This document shows, piece by piece, positions 52,095 to 60,763 of a stretch of 64,000 nucleotides of DNA. The stretch comes from Pseudomonadota bacterium (GTDB lineage: Bacteria; Pseudomonadota; Alphaproteobacteria; Rhizobiales; Xanthobacteraceae). The stretch is taken from NCBI GenBank assembly GCA_023451825.1, contig JAEXYA010000051.1, positions 62,001 through 126,000 of the forward strand, given 5' to 3'. Each line of letters starts with the position of its first letter. Position 1 is the stretch's first letter. The notes under the pieces were generated by a model. It ran no database searches. It had not been told where the DNA came from and worked only from the letters and a program-made list of their open reading frames with translations. Position numbers and translations under genes: made by a program.

Positions 52095-52954
52095 TGTTGC
52101 AGCTTCTCGTCAATGGCGTGGTCACAGGTCTGTTGCTTGCTCTGCCGGCGCTGGCGCTGTCGCTCACCTTCAGCGTGCTGCGCTTCGCCAATTATGCCAT
52201 CGGGTCTTATCTCACCTGCGGCGCTTATCTCGTTTATGTCGGCAATGTCGTGCTCGGCATGCCGCTGTGGTTGGCAGCCGGAGCTGGAGCGATCCTGTTT
52301 GCCGCGTTGGCTGTCATCATCGACTGGCTGGCCTTTCGTCCGCTGCGCGATCGGTCCGGCGTCACGTTGCTGGTGGCGTCGATGGGCGTCGCCATCGCGT
52401 TGGAGAACGTCATCCGCTTCTTTGCGGGAAATTCGCCGCGCGCCTATGACGTCCCCGTCGCGCGGCCGATCCGCTTTGGTGATATTCGTCTCAATCACGA
52501 ACAGCTCACCATTCTCATGACGGTGATCGCAGCGCTCGCCATTGTCTGGATCGTGTTTCGCTTTACGCGGCTCGGCCGCATGATGCGCGCTGTTGCGGAT
52601 AACCCCGATCTCGCTGCCGTGCGCGGGATTGCGCGGTCTCGTGTCGTCGCTTGTGTGTGGTTGATCTCGGGAGCACTGGTTGCGCTCTCAGGTGTGCTTG
52701 TCGGGCTCGATGCCAATGTTGAGCCGCAGATGGGCTGGACTTATCTGCTGCCGGTCTTCACCGCTGCCATTCTCGGCGGCATCGCAAATCCTATGGCGGC
52801 GGTGGCCGGCGCGCTGACGCTGGGTATTGCCGAGGAACTGGCGACGCTGTTGATGCCGGTGCACTACCGGATGATCGTGACGTTCCTCGTCATGGTGGCG
52901 CTGTTGCTGCTGCGGCCGTGGGGGCTGTTCGGAACGCGGTGGGTGACGAAATGA
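52091..52954 (+). CDS. livH: Branched-chain amino acid-type ABC permease, LivH-like (cluster 2)
   Basis: The 287-aa membrane protein has LLVNGVVTGLLLALPALALSLTFSVLRFANYAIG at its start and about eight membrane spans, ending LLLLRPWGLFGTRWV. The FANYAIG stretch matches the LivH FAHGEF position, with a less usual Tyr. Its stop and the livM start at 52951 overlap by four bases. Confidence 0.93.
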   Translation: MMLQLLVNGVVTGLLLALPALALSLTFSVLRFANYAIGSYLTCGAYLVYVGNVVLGMPLWLAAGAGAILFAALAVIIDWLAFRPLRDRSGVTLLVASMGVAIALENVIRFFAGNSPRAYDVPVARPIRFGDIRLNHEQLTILMTVIAALAIVWIVFRFTRLGRMMRAVADNPDLAAVRGIARSRVVACVWLISGALVALSGVLVGLDANVEPQMGWTYLLPVFTAAILGGIANPMAAVAGALTLGIAEELATLLMPVHYRMIVTFLVMVALLLLRPWGLFGTRWVTK

Positions 52955-53856
52955 CGGTCTATCTCATCGCCACACTCACGGTCGTTGCCATCGCGGCGCT
53001 GGCTGGCCTCGCATTGAACCTGCAATGGGGCATGGGGGGCTTGGTGAATTTCGGTCTGTTCGGGTTCTATATGCTCGGCGCCTATATCGCCGGCCTGTTG
53101 ACCGTTCAGGGTGTGCCGCCGCTGCTTGCATTGGTGGCTGCGATGATCGGTGTTGCTGCGCTCAGTGCGGTGAGTGCGTTGATCTCCGTGCGACTGTCCG
53201 AGGATTATCTTGCCATCGTTACGCTCGGTTTTGCCGAATGCCTGCGTTTGGTCATCAGCTATGAAGGCTGGTTGACCAAAGGTATGCTCGGCGTTGCCGG
53301 CATCGAGCGGCCGTTCCAGCTTTTATGGCCGCGTGGCTTTGGCGACATCGGGTTTCTCGGATTGGCGCTAGGCGCGGTTTTGATCACTTATGCCGTGCTG
53401 CAGATGCTGGCCCGCGCGCCGTTCGGCCGCCTCGTGCGCGCCACACGCGATGATCCCGGCGTAGTCGAGGCGCTCGGCAAATCTGTGTTGTCGGTGCGCG
53501 TTCGCGTGTTTGCGTTGGGCGGCGCCATTCTCGGGCTGGCGGGCAGCCTGCATGCTTTCTACTACACTTACATTGATCCGACCCAGTTCGGGCCGATCAT
53601 CACCGCTTATGCCTTCATGGCCGTCGTCGTCGGCGGTCGCGGCAGCAATCGCGGCGTTCTCGTTGCCGCCTTCACGCTGATCTTCCTGCTAGAAGGCAGC
53701 CGTTTCCTGATTGACCTCGTGCCTGGCCTCGGCGCCTCGGAACTTGCCGCGATCCGGCTGTTCCTTGTCGGCGTGGGGCTTGTTGTTCTACTGATCTTCA
53801 AACCCGACGGCTTTGGCCGCGAGCCGCGTTCGGCGCTTGCGGACAAAGCCAGCTGA
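52951..53856 (+). CDS. livM: Branched-chain amino acid-type ABC permease, LivM-like (cluster 2)
   Basis: The 301-aa permease has the LivM start LAGLALNLQWGMGGLVNFGLFGFYMLGAYIAG and the cytoplasmic loop FGRLVRATRDDPGVVEALGKSVLSVRVR. It completes the second transporter. The gap to the AhpD-like gene is 15 bases, so that gene belongs to the same transcript. Confidence 0.94.
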   Translation: MTVYLIATLTVVAIAALAGLALNLQWGMGGLVNFGLFGFYMLGAYIAGLLTVQGVPPLLALVAAMIGVAALSAVSALISVRLSEDYLAIVTLGFAECLRLVISYEGWLTKGMLGVAGIERPFQLLWPRGFGDIGFLGLALGAVLITYAVLQMLARAPFGRLVRATRDDPGVVEALGKSVLSVRVRVFALGGAILGLAGSLHAFYYTYIDPTQFGPIITAYAFMAVVVGGRGSNRGVLVAAFTLIFLLEGSRFLIDLVPGLGASELAAIRLFLVGVGLVVLLIFKPDGFGREPRSALADKAS

Positions 53857-53871
53857 TCTCAGGAGTTTCTC

Positions 53872-54396
53872 ATGGCCCGCGTCGCGCTCAAGCATCGAGA
53901 CGATCTGCCCGACCATCTCAAACCGCTTTGGGATCGCATGACCATCTACGGCCCGTTCGAGGGCCAGGCGGGGGCAATGGCTCAGCGTTTGCCGATCTTC
54001 GAGCATATGTGGAAGTTGCTGACGCAACTCGGCGACGAAGGTGTCCTGAAGAAGCGCTATCTCGAACTGGCCATTGTCGCGACGTCGCTGGTGAACCAGT
54101 GTGAGTTTTGCGTCGCCCAGCACTCACCCAAGCTGGCGGTGGAAGGCATCACGCCGGACGGTGCCGCCAATCTGCTCGATTGGGAGAAGCACCCCGAGCT
54201 CGACGATGTCGATCGCCTCGTCGTGGAATATTCGATCGCGGTGACCGCGAACTGGAGCCGCATCCGCGATGCCATGTTCGAACGCCTGCGCGCCCATTTC
54301 AGTGAGCCTCAGATCGTCGAACTGACCTGGCGCATCGCACTGTGCGGCGCCTTCAATCGCTTCAACGACGTGCTGCAGGTCGAAGTCGACGTATGA
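53872..54396 (+). CDS. Carboxymuconolactone decarboxylase / AhpD-like protein
   Basis: The 174-aa helical protein has the redox-type CxxC motif as QCEFCVAQHS near residue 82, followed by the family's His position. The motif E-x-x-Cys-x-x-Cys-x-x-x-His is that of AhpD-like peroxidase partners in the CMD fold. Such members act as peroxidase electron donors or CMD-type enzymes. It follows the transporter closely and precedes a convergent flavin monooxygenase, which suggests a catabolic gene set. Confidence 0.88.
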   Translation: MARVALKHRDDLPDHLKPLWDRMTIYGPFEGQAGAMAQRLPIFEHMWKLLTQLGDEGVLKKRYLELAIVATSLVNQCEFCVAQHSPKLAVEGITPDGAANLLDWEKHPELDDVDRLVVEYSIAVTANWSRIRDAMFERLRAHFSEPQIVELTWRIALCGAFNRFNDVLQVEVDV

Positions 54397-54414
54397 GCAA
54401 TGCAGGCAGCCGGT

Positions 54415-55788
54415 TCAAGCCGGCTGCCGATATTGCGCCGCCGGATGGCTTGTCGGCAGCAACGGCCCGCTATCCGCGAATAATTTTTCGCGCAACGTAC
54501 CTTCACGATAGGCGGTCTTGTAGCGTCCGCGCGATTGCAACTCGGGCACCACGAGATCGACGAAGGCTGCGAGCGATTCCGGCACCACCAGGCGCACGAG
54601 ATTGAAGCCGTCGATATCGGTCTTGTCAGCCCAATCGGCGAGCTCGTCCGCAACATCCTGGGGCGAGCCCACCACGAACGGCGCCCTTGCGCCTGCAGGG
54701 CTGAGCGATGCCAGGTCGCCGACCTTCATCGGCACGTCGCTGCGTCTGGTGAGATTCTCCACCATGGATTGGATCGCGTTGCTCTCGACATATTGCAGCG
54801 CCTGATCCGGCTGGATTTTCGAGAAGTCGATCCCGGTCCAGCCAGACAGCAGCGCGAGTTGTCCGCTCTGGCTGACATATGACGCGTATTCGGCGTGGAG
54901 ATCCTTTGCTTCGCCGCGTGTCGGCGCAACGATGATGTTCAGGCCGGCGAACAGCTTGATGTCATGGGGCGAACGGCCGAACTCCTTGGTCGCCGTGCGG
55001 ATCGCCTTCACGGTCTCGGCCAGCATTGGTTTGGTCTGGCCGTTGAGAAAAATGGCCTCGGCGTGTTTGGCGGCGAAACTGCGCCCGCGCTTCGAGGCAC
55101 CGGCCTGGTAGAGCAGCGGCGTTCGTTGCGGCGATGGCTCGGAGAGGTGGATGCCATCCACCCGATAGTGAGGTCCGTGGTGATGGATCGCATGCACCTT
55201 GGCGGGATCGGAGAAGATGCCTTTGGCGCGATCGCGGCGCACGGCGTCCTGCGCCCAACTACCCTCCCATAATTTGTAGGTCGCAGCCAGGAAATCATCG
55301 GCGACATCGTAGCGATCGTCATGAGCGCGGCCGGCGTCGAAGCCCATGCCACGCGCGCCGCTGTCGAGGTAACCGGTGACGATGTTCCAGCCGATGCGTC
55401 CTTGCGTCAGATGGTCGAGCGTCGAAAAACGGCGGGCGAAATGATAGGGATGATCGAGCGTCAGATTGGCGGTGATGCCGAAGCCGAGATGCTTGGTCAC
55501 AAGCGCCATCGCCGAGACGAACAAGGTCGGATCGGCGTTGGGTATCTGCACGCCATGCTTGATTGCCGTATCCGCGCTGTCGCCGAACACGTCATAGACG
55601 CCGAAAACATCCGCGAGGAAGATGCCGTCGAGCAGGCCGCGTTCCGCCGTCTTGGCGAAGTCGGTCCAGTAGCCGAGCGTGTTGTAATCAATCGACGCAT
55701 CGCGCGGATGCGACCACAGGCCTGCCCAATTGTGGCTCGGCGCGGTTATGTTGAAGGCGTTGAAGCGGAGTTTCTTGATGTCGGTCAT
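54415..55788 (-). CDS. LLM-class flavin-dependent monooxygenase (NtaA/SnaA/DszA type)
   Basis: The 457-aa protein is a bacterial luciferase-like monooxygenase of the NtaA/SnaA/DszA group: LRFNAFNITAPSHNWAGLWSHPRDAS at the start, TLGYWTDFAKTAERGLLDGIFLADV, NLTLDHPYHFARRFSTLDHLTQGR and GAGASKRGRSFAAKHAEAIFL-type QAGASKRGRSF. These enzymes use reduced FMN to attack nitrilotriacetate, sulfones or related compounds. The flavin reductase is not nearby. Start ATG at 55788 is used; an upstream extension has no family match. It is convergent with the AhpD-like gene. Confidence 0.92.
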   Translation of the reverse strand: MTDIKKLRFNAFNITAPSHNWAGLWSHPRDASIDYNTLGYWTDFAKTAERGLLDGIFLADVFGVYDVFGDSADTAIKHGVQIPNADPTLFVSAMALVTKHLGFGITANLTLDHPYHFARRFSTLDHLTQGRIGWNIVTGYLDSGARGMGFDAGRAHDDRYDVADDFLAATYKLWEGSWAQDAVRRDRAKGIFSDPAKVHAIHHHGPHYRVDGIHLSEPSPQRTPLLYQAGASKRGRSFAAKHAEAIFLNGQTKPMLAETVKAIRTATKEFGRSPHDIKLFAGLNIIVAPTRGEAKDLHAEYASYVSQSGQLALLSGWTGIDFSKIQPDQALQYVESNAIQSMVENLTRRSDVPMKVGDLASLSPAGARAPFVVGSPQDVADELADWADKTDIDGFNLVRLVVPESLAAFVDLVVPELQSRGRYKTAYREGTLREKLFADSGPLLPTSHPAAQYRQPA

Positions 55789-56221
55789 GTATCCAAAGTC
55801 TTGTCGATTGGCGTGGTCGGCGGCCTGATTCCGATAGCTAGCGCCAATCCCGCTGCGCCGAGCAGCTTTGCAAGGCATTGCTGGTCGATCACTTGAACAT
55901 CTGCTTACGCGAAACGAGGCGTGTCAGGAGTTATTACAGCCCCAGCCGGTGAATTTGGGGAATTCCAAAAGAATCGCAGTGTCGGTGCGATTGGACTGCA
56001 CGACTGGGCGTTCTGGATAAAAAATTTCACATCAGGCGTGCAAGCTCGTCGATCTTCCGCAAGCAAGTTGGCAGTTCGTGGTCAATTGGACGTGGCCATG
56101 CGCAAGGGGGGACGAGGCTGCTGTCGATCCGTGGCCAGTTCCGTAAGAGCTCATTCCTTGGTCGACGCTCCGAGCACATCCGCTTGCCCGATTGGCGCTC
56201 GGTCTCAACGCCTATGAACCA

Positions 56222-56236
56222 TTAACCTCCCGTTAA
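56222..56236. promoter_or_regulatory. CtrA-type binding site candidate
   Basis: TTAA, seven bases (CCTCCCG), TTAA at 56222-56236 matches the consensus TTAA-N7-TTAA bound by the cell-cycle regulator CtrA in Alphaproteobacteria. A GTTAACC half-site overlaps. It is 70 bases before the hairpin at 56301 and could drive transcription to the right. Confidence 0.6.
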
Positions 56237-56300
56237 CCACGTCGGCCCAGCCTCCAGGTCATGCGGTGGCACCGGAGCCTTCCTGGCCGGTATCCGATAG

Positions 56301-56332
56301 AGAGGTCGCTCGGCGGACACCGGGCGACCTCT
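56301..56332 (+). terminator. Hairpin, possible end of a small RNA
   Basis: AGAGGTCGC and GCGACCTCT form a perfect 9-bp stem with a 14-base loop, itself able to pair (CGG / CCG). TTGCCAATTTT follows, giving a weak T-tract. It could end a short plus-strand transcript starting near 56240. Confidence 0.5.
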
Positions 56333-56364
56333 TGCCAATTTTGACGCCTTGATCATGCAAAAGA

Positions 56365-56394
56365 AAAGCCCGCTGGATGATCCAGGCGGGCTTT
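56365..56394 (-). terminator. Intrinsic terminator of the 42-aa protein gene
   Basis: On the minus strand AAAGCCCGC and GCGGGCTTT form a 9-bp stem, extended by a bulged TGGA/TCCA inner pair, followed by TTTTCTTTT. It is 30 bases after the small gene's stop. Confidence 0.88.
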
Positions 56395-56423
56395 CGAAAG
56401 TCGTGATCAGATCGCGCAGTGTG

Positions 56424-56552
56424 CTAGTGGCGAAATCCGAGATACAGGCCGATCATCGTGACTGCTGATACCAGCACGAAGCCAAACAGGCTCCAGCCGA
56501 TGATGGTCGCCTCATCGATGCCCTTACGCGCGGTCTTTCCTTGAACGGTCAA
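56424..56552 (-). CDS. Small membrane protein, 42 aa (previously unannotated type)
   Basis: On the minus strand a TTG at 56552 with GGGAGAGA five to twelve bases upstream opens a 42-codon frame ending TAG: a charged lead (MTVQGKTARKGIDEATI) and one membrane span (IGWSLFGFVLVSAVTMIGLYLG) ending FRH. A good Shine-Dalgarno, a single hydrophobic helix and a strong terminator right after support real translation, though the TTG start lowers certainty. I do not recognise it, but small single-span proteins of this type are often missed. It sits downstream of the CtrA box region. Confidence 0.65.
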   Translation of the reverse strand: MTVQGKTARKGIDEATIIGWSLFGFVLVSAVTMIGLYLGFRH

Positions 56553-56693
56553 TCGTCTCTCCCAATCTTTGTTCTTGCGCGGACCTCCAAGGGCGGCGCT
56601 TAAGCAAATCGTAACGATGGGAGGTTGCGTGTCTAGATATTATCGATGTTGCGTTGCGGTGTTTTTATGCCGCTCTGCAGCGTATCGGCCGGC

Positions 56694-57041
56694 TCAATCA
56701 TTAAGCCGCTTGCGATAGGCGATCGGATCCATGTCGCGGATATCGACACTGAGGCTCTTGGTCTGCGGCAACAGCGCCGCTAAGGCTTCACGCAGCGACT
56801 CGCTCACCATGATCTTCTGGGCATGGGTTCGGCCTTCCAGCAGATAGACCGACACATGGCAGAACCCATCCTTCTCCCGCGCGACCAGATAATCTGAAAA
56901 CATTGTCGCGCGGACCTTGATGTCGGCGGCCTTCATCGCGCCGGTGTCGGCCGCAGCGTCGTGCACCGCTTCCATCAATTTATTCACGTCGAGCAGGCCG
57001 CCATGGCCGTCATTCGAATATTCGATCACGAGATGCGGCAT
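56694..57041 (-). CDS. 5-carboxymethyl-2-hydroxymuconate isomerase-like protein
   Basis: The 115-aa protein matches the CHMI (HpaF/HpcD) family of the tautomerase superfamily: PHLVIEYSNDG at the start puts the catalytic Pro at residue 2, and later HVSVYLLEGRTHAQKIMVSE and LSVDIRDMD. In homoprotocatechuate breakdown it isomerises the ring-cleavage product. None of the other homoprotocatechuate genes are nearby, so its true substrate may be another unsaturated acid from the cluster. Confidence 0.9.
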   Translation of the reverse strand: MPHLVIEYSNDGHGGLLDVNKLMEAVHDAAADTGAMKAADIKVRATMFSDYLVAREKDGFCHVSVYLLEGRTHAQKIMVSESLREALAALLPQTKSLSVDIRDMDPIAYRKRLND

Positions 57042-57059
57042 GGACGTCCCCCCGATTGG

Positions 57060-57845
57060 TCAGAGCAGCAGCGGCTTCACGGTCGCGGCAGCATCGCGCA
57101 GCAGCGGCAAGAAGCGGTCGATCATTTCGCCGGTGGATACGCGATCTACATGGGCGCCCATATTGATGGCGGCGACGATGGCATCATCATAGCGCCGCAC
57201 CGGCACAGAGATCGAGCGGAAACCAGGTTCGGCCTCGCGATCGACCAGCGAATATCCCTTTTCGCGATCGGTGATGATGGCGGCCTTGAGCAATTCCCGG
57301 TCGGTGACCGTGAACGGCGTCATCGCCGTCAGCGTCATTTGGTCGAGAACGCCCGTCAGTTCGTCGTTCGCATATTTGCCGAGCATCGCGCGGCCCACCG
57401 ACGAGCAATATGCGGGCAGGCGATAGCCGAGATCGATGCCGGCGGAAAAGACGCGCGCCGGGCTCGCACGCGCGACGAAGATGACCTCGTTGTTGTGTAG
57501 GACGGCGAGTGATGAAATCTCCTGCGCGTCGCTGGAGATCCGATCGAGCACCGGCTGCAGGATTGTGACGATCTGGTTCGATGTCATATAGGAGCCAGCC
57601 AGCGCCAGCACGTGCGGTGTCAGCGCGAACAGCTTGCCGTCGCTGACCACGTAGCCGCGATGCTCTAGCGTGAACAGAATGCGTCGCGCGGTGGCGCGGG
57701 GCAGGTCTGCGGCCTTGGCGACATCGCTCAGCGTCATCGGTCGCGACTGCGCCCCGAACAATTCGAACACGCGCAGCCCGCGATCGAGGCTCTCGATGAA
57801 GTCGGTATTGCCGCGTTCTTCGTCCGGACGCTTGATTTTTGGCAT
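57060..57845 (-). CDS. IclR-family transcriptional regulator
   Basis: The 261-aa protein has an N-terminal winged helix (DFIESLDRGLRVFELFGAQS through LPRATARRILFTLEHRGYV) and an effector domain with AYCSSVGRAMLGKYAN and DREAEPGFRSISVPV. PcaR/PobR-type IclR members control aromatic catabolism. It lies between the isomerase and the ferredoxin reductase on the minus strand. Palindromes in the divergent spacer at 59160-59314 are candidate sites. Confidence 0.94.
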   Translation of the reverse strand: MPKIKRPDEERGNTDFIESLDRGLRVFELFGAQSRPMTLSDVAKAADLPRATARRILFTLEHRGYVVSDGKLFALTPHVLALAGSYMTSNQIVTILQPVLDRISSDAQEISSLAVLHNNEVIFVARASPARVFSAGIDLGYRLPAYCSSVGRAMLGKYANDELTGVLDQMTLTAMTPFTVTDRELLKAAIITDREKGYSLVDREAEPGFRSISVPVRRYDDAIVAAINMGAHVDRVSTGEMIDRFLPLLRDAAATVKPLLL

Positions 57846-57856
57846 GCGGCGTCCGC

Positions 57857-59080
57857 CTATTTGCCTGCTTCGAATTTCTTCAGGTCGAAAGCGAGATCGG
57901 CAGCCTGCTCCGGCGTCGGCGACAGCGATGCGGTGATCAGGCGACGTGCGATCATCTGGTCGCCCGGCTTGTTGATGCTGTCCACCGCGGTAAGCTTCCC
58001 ATCGCGATAGTAGAATACCGAGAATTTGCCCTCGGTCATGTCGCCGCGCACCACCGCGATATCTGTAGGCGCAGAGAGGCCGACGATCTGCAGCTTGGCG
58101 TCATACTGATCGGACCAGAAACGCGGGACGGCGTCGTAGGGCTCTGTTTTGCCGGCGATCATCGCGCCCGCAGCCTTGCCCTGGTCGGTGGCGTTCTGCA
58201 CGGCTTCGAGGCGCACGCGCCGGCCGGCAAAGCTGTTGTGATGATTGCTGACGTCACCCGCGGCATAGATGTTCGGTGCATCCGTGCGGCCGTTTTCATC
58301 GACATCGATACCATTGGCACAGGAAATACCGGCCTGCGCCGCGAGTTCGTCATTGGCGATGCCGCCGATGCCGGCGACGATGAGATCGGCGCGGACGCGA
58401 AGGCCGCTCGACGTCACGACCTCGTTGACGGCGCCGGTGCCCTCGATCGCGATGACGGATTCGTTGAAGCGAATATCGACGCCGTGCGAGCGGTGGATAT
58501 CGAGCAGGAATTGCGAGATCAGCGGCGACACCGCGCGTTCCAGCAGGCGGGACTGCGCCTCGATCAGCGTGACCTTCTTGCCGGTCTTGGCCGCGGTGGA
58601 GGCAACTTCCAGTCCGATAAAGCCGCCGCCGACGATGACGACATCATGCGCAGCTTCAAGGCGTGGCTTTAGCGTCACTGCGTCGTCGAGCGTGCGCAGA
58701 TAGACGATGCCGTCGCGCTCGGCGCCAGGGATGGTGAGTCGGCGGGCGCGCGATCCGGTCGCGATGACGAGGGAATCGAACGGCAGGCTGTCGCCGCCTT
58801 CAAGCGTGATGCGGCTTGCGGCACGATCGAGTCCGACGGCGCGATGGCCGAGCACCATCTCGATGCCCTGACCCTTGAAATAGTCGTCGCCGCGCAGGAA
58901 AAGGCTATTGTGGGCGAAGTCGCTGGACAAGAAAGCCTTGGACAGCGGCGGGCGCTGGTAGGGCAGGTGGATTTCGTCCGCAACGATGCGGATCGGCTCC
59001 TGATAGCCTTTTTCGCGCGCGCTGATGCCGGCCTGGACGCCTGCATAAGAGGCGCCGACAATGACGAGACCGTTGCTCAT
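57857..59080 (-). CDS. Ferredoxin reductase of Rieske oxygenase type (FAD, NADH)
   Basis: The 407-aa protein has a FAD Rossmann start LVIVGASYAGVQAGISAREKGYQ, PYQRPPLSKAFL, the NADH motif VVIVGGGFIGLEVASTAAKTGKKVTLIEAQ, and GIDVDENGRTDAPNIYAAGDVSNHH. It is the FAD-only type, with no 2Fe-2S domain, so a separate ferredoxin is needed; none is seen in the window. It faces the Rieske oxygenase gene across the divergent spacer. Confidence 0.93.
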   Translation of the reverse strand: MSNGLVIVGASYAGVQAGISAREKGYQEPIRIVADEIHLPYQRPPLSKAFLSSDFAHNSLFLRGDDYFKGQGIEMVLGHRAVGLDRAASRITLEGGDSLPFDSLVIATGSRARRLTIPGAERDGIVYLRTLDDAVTLKPRLEAAHDVVIVGGGFIGLEVASTAAKTGKKVTLIEAQSRLLERAVSPLISQFLLDIHRSHGVDIRFNESVIAIEGTGAVNEVVTSSGLRVRADLIVAGIGGIANDELAAQAGISCANGIDVDENGRTDAPNIYAAGDVSNHHNSFAGRRVRLEAVQNATDQGKAAGAMIAGKTEPYDAVPRFWSDQYDAKLQIVGLSAPTDIAVVRGDMTEGKFSVFYYRDGKLTAVDSINKPGDQMIARRLITASLSPTPEQAADLAFDLKKFEAGK

Positions 59081-59159
59081 ATGCGCGCTCCCGCAGTCAG
59101 ATCAGGTCGCAATTTCAAAGCTTTCGACATTATCAGCTCCTCGTCTTTGTCCGCATATT

Positions 59160-59171
59160 GAACAACTGTTC
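59160..59171. promoter_or_regulatory. Palindrome GAACA-N2-TGTTC in divergent spacer
   Basis: GAACAACTGTTC is an inverted repeat with 5-bp arms. It resembles the GAAC/GTTC half-sites of the elements at 59289, 130 bases away, and is nearer the reductase start at 59080. It may be an IclR operator. Confidence 0.45.
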
Positions 59172-59288
59172 GCCACTCGCAAGCCGATCTGTTGAGCGTT
59201 GATTGCTGCAGCTGCTCAGTAACAAAGCAGATAATGCTGCAAAATTCCGCTTGATTAGAATTAGTCCAACGCTAAAATTCGTACATAA

Positions 59289-59314
59289 GTTCAATAGACG
59301 AACAGAAGCTGTTC
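59289..59314. promoter_or_regulatory. Overlapping palindromes, IclR-type operator candidate
   Basis: GTTC-N7-GAAC (59289-59303) overlaps GAACAG-AAG-CTGTTC (59300-59314). The first resembles the PcaR-type site GTTCGATAATCGCAC in spacing and ends, from memory. It lies 71-96 bases upstream of the Rieske start at 59385, where a regulator would act. Confidence 0.6.
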
Positions 59315-59384
59315 AAAGCTGACATTGCTCACGGGGCTGAACCGCTTCGGTCAGGTCGAGCAAATTGAGGAAAGGTCTAACGCC

Positions 59385-60752
59385 ATGATGAGCCAAGAGC
59401 AGAACGACCTGATCACCCGCATCGGACCCAAGGCGCCTGCGGGCAAGCTGATGCGCCAATACTGGCAGCCGGTCGCGCTCACCGTCGAGCTCGAAGGCGA
59501 GCGCCCGATCCGCCCAGTGCGTCTCCTCGGCGAAGATTTCGTCATCTTTCGCGACGAGCAGGGCCGTTATGGTCTGCTTGATCGCGATTGCCCGCATCGC
59601 GGCGCCGATCTGGCTTTCGGGCGCCTCGAAGGCGGCGGCGTGCGTTGCGCCTTCCATGGCTGGCTGTTCGACGTCGAAGGCAAGTGCCTGGAGACCCCGG
59701 CTGAGCCGAAGAACTCGCGCCTGTGCCAGGGCATCAAGCAGCGCGCTTATCCTGTCGTCGAGAAGGGCGGCATTCTGTGGACCTATCTCGGTGAAGGCGA
59801 GCCGCCGGCCTTCCCGGAAATCGACTGCTTTGCCGCGCCGGAGCAATACACCTTCGCCTTCAAGGGTCTGTTCGAATGCAACTGGTTGCAGGCGCTGGAG
59901 GTCGGCATTGATCCTGCCCATGCCTCGTTCCTGCATCGCTTCTTCGAGGACGAGGACGTCAAGGCGTCCTATGGCAAGCAATTCCGCGGCGCCTCTGCCG
60001 GCACGGAAGTGCCGATGACAAAGATTTTGCGCGAATATGATCGCCCGATCATCAATGTGGAATCCACCGAATATGGCCTGCGGCTGATTGCGCTGCGCGA
60101 GCTGGATGAGGAGCGCACCCATGTGCGCGTCACCAACCAGCTCTTCCCGCACGGCTTCGTCATTCCCATGAGCGCGGAAATGACCATCACCCAGTGGCAT
60201 GTGCCGGTGGATGATGAGAACTGCTACTGGTATGCGATCTTCACCAGCTACACCAAGCCAGTAGACAAGAAGAAGATGACCGACCAGCGGCTCGAGCTCT
60301 ATGAGCTGCCGAACTACACGTCGCGCAAGAACAAACGCAATGATTACGGTTTCGATCCGCACGAGCAGAAGCACGAGACCTATACGGGCATGGGCGCCGA
60401 CATCAATGTCCATGACCAGTGGGCAGTGGAATCCATGGGCGCGATCCAGGACCGCACCCGCGAACATCTCGGCCAGAGCGACAAGGCGATCATCGCCTAT
60501 CGCAAGCTGCTCCGCGCCGAGATCGAGAAGGTCGCCGGCGGCCAGAAGCCGATGCTGTTTCTCGATGAAGCGAGCGCGCGCAGCATTCAGGGGCCCGGAA
60601 CCATGGATGGCATCGGGCCGAGCAAGGGCTGGGAAACCTACTGGATGGAAGTCGATGTCGCCCGCCGCCGCGGCGCGCCCTGGATGGCGCCGGTGCCGGC
60701 CGATCAGACCGAGCCGGGCTCCAACGTCGTTCATCTGCCGGCGGCAGAGTAA
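59385..60752 (+). CDS. Rieske non-heme iron oxygenase, alpha subunit
   Basis: The 455-aa oxygenase has the Rieske 2Fe-2S site C69-x-H71 and C88-x2-H91 (DCPHRGADLAFGRLEGGGVR, then CAFHGW) and the mononuclear iron ligands H179 and H184 with bridging D176 in EVGIDPAHASFLHRF. The form is like single-subunit phthalate-4,5-dioxygenase or O-demethylase enzymes. It would hydroxylate or dealkylate an aromatic or similar compound. Start ATG 59385 has AGGAAAGG upstream. It is followed by a repeat and a glutamine-synthetase-like gene, as in amine catabolism. Confidence 0.94.
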   Translation: MMSQEQNDLITRIGPKAPAGKLMRQYWQPVALTVELEGERPIRPVRLLGEDFVIFRDEQGRYGLLDRDCPHRGADLAFGRLEGGGVRCAFHGWLFDVEGKCLETPAEPKNSRLCQGIKQRAYPVVEKGGILWTYLGEGEPPAFPEIDCFAAPEQYTFAFKGLFECNWLQALEVGIDPAHASFLHRFFEDEDVKASYGKQFRGASAGTEVPMTKILREYDRPIINVESTEYGLRLIALRELDEERTHVRVTNQLFPHGFVIPMSAEMTITQWHVPVDDENCYWYAIFTSYTKPVDKKKMTDQRLELYELPNYTSRKNKRNDYGFDPHEQKHETYTGMGADINVHDQWAVESMGAIQDRTREHLGQSDKAIIAYRKLLRAEIEKVAGGQKPMLFLDEASARSIQGPGTMDGIGPSKGWETYWMEVDVARRRGAPWMAPVPADQTEPGSNVVHLPAAE

Positions 60753-60763
60753 GTTTCCAGGCC

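Larger units (their letters stand above)
55789..56423. other. Long spacer with regulatory elements
   Basis: This 635-base stretch has no protein I can support. It contains a loose inverted repeat GATTGGCG...CGCCAATC (55806-55849), the CtrA-type box at 56222, a hairpin at 56301, and a minus-strand terminator at 56365. A conserved short RNA from 56236 to about 56340 is possible (see findings). Confidence 0.6.

Noticed and set aside
55921..56217. A 98-codon frame in the spacer after the LLM monooxygenase.
   Set aside because: Its start has no ribosome site, its residue use is unlike its neighbours, and no family is recognisable.
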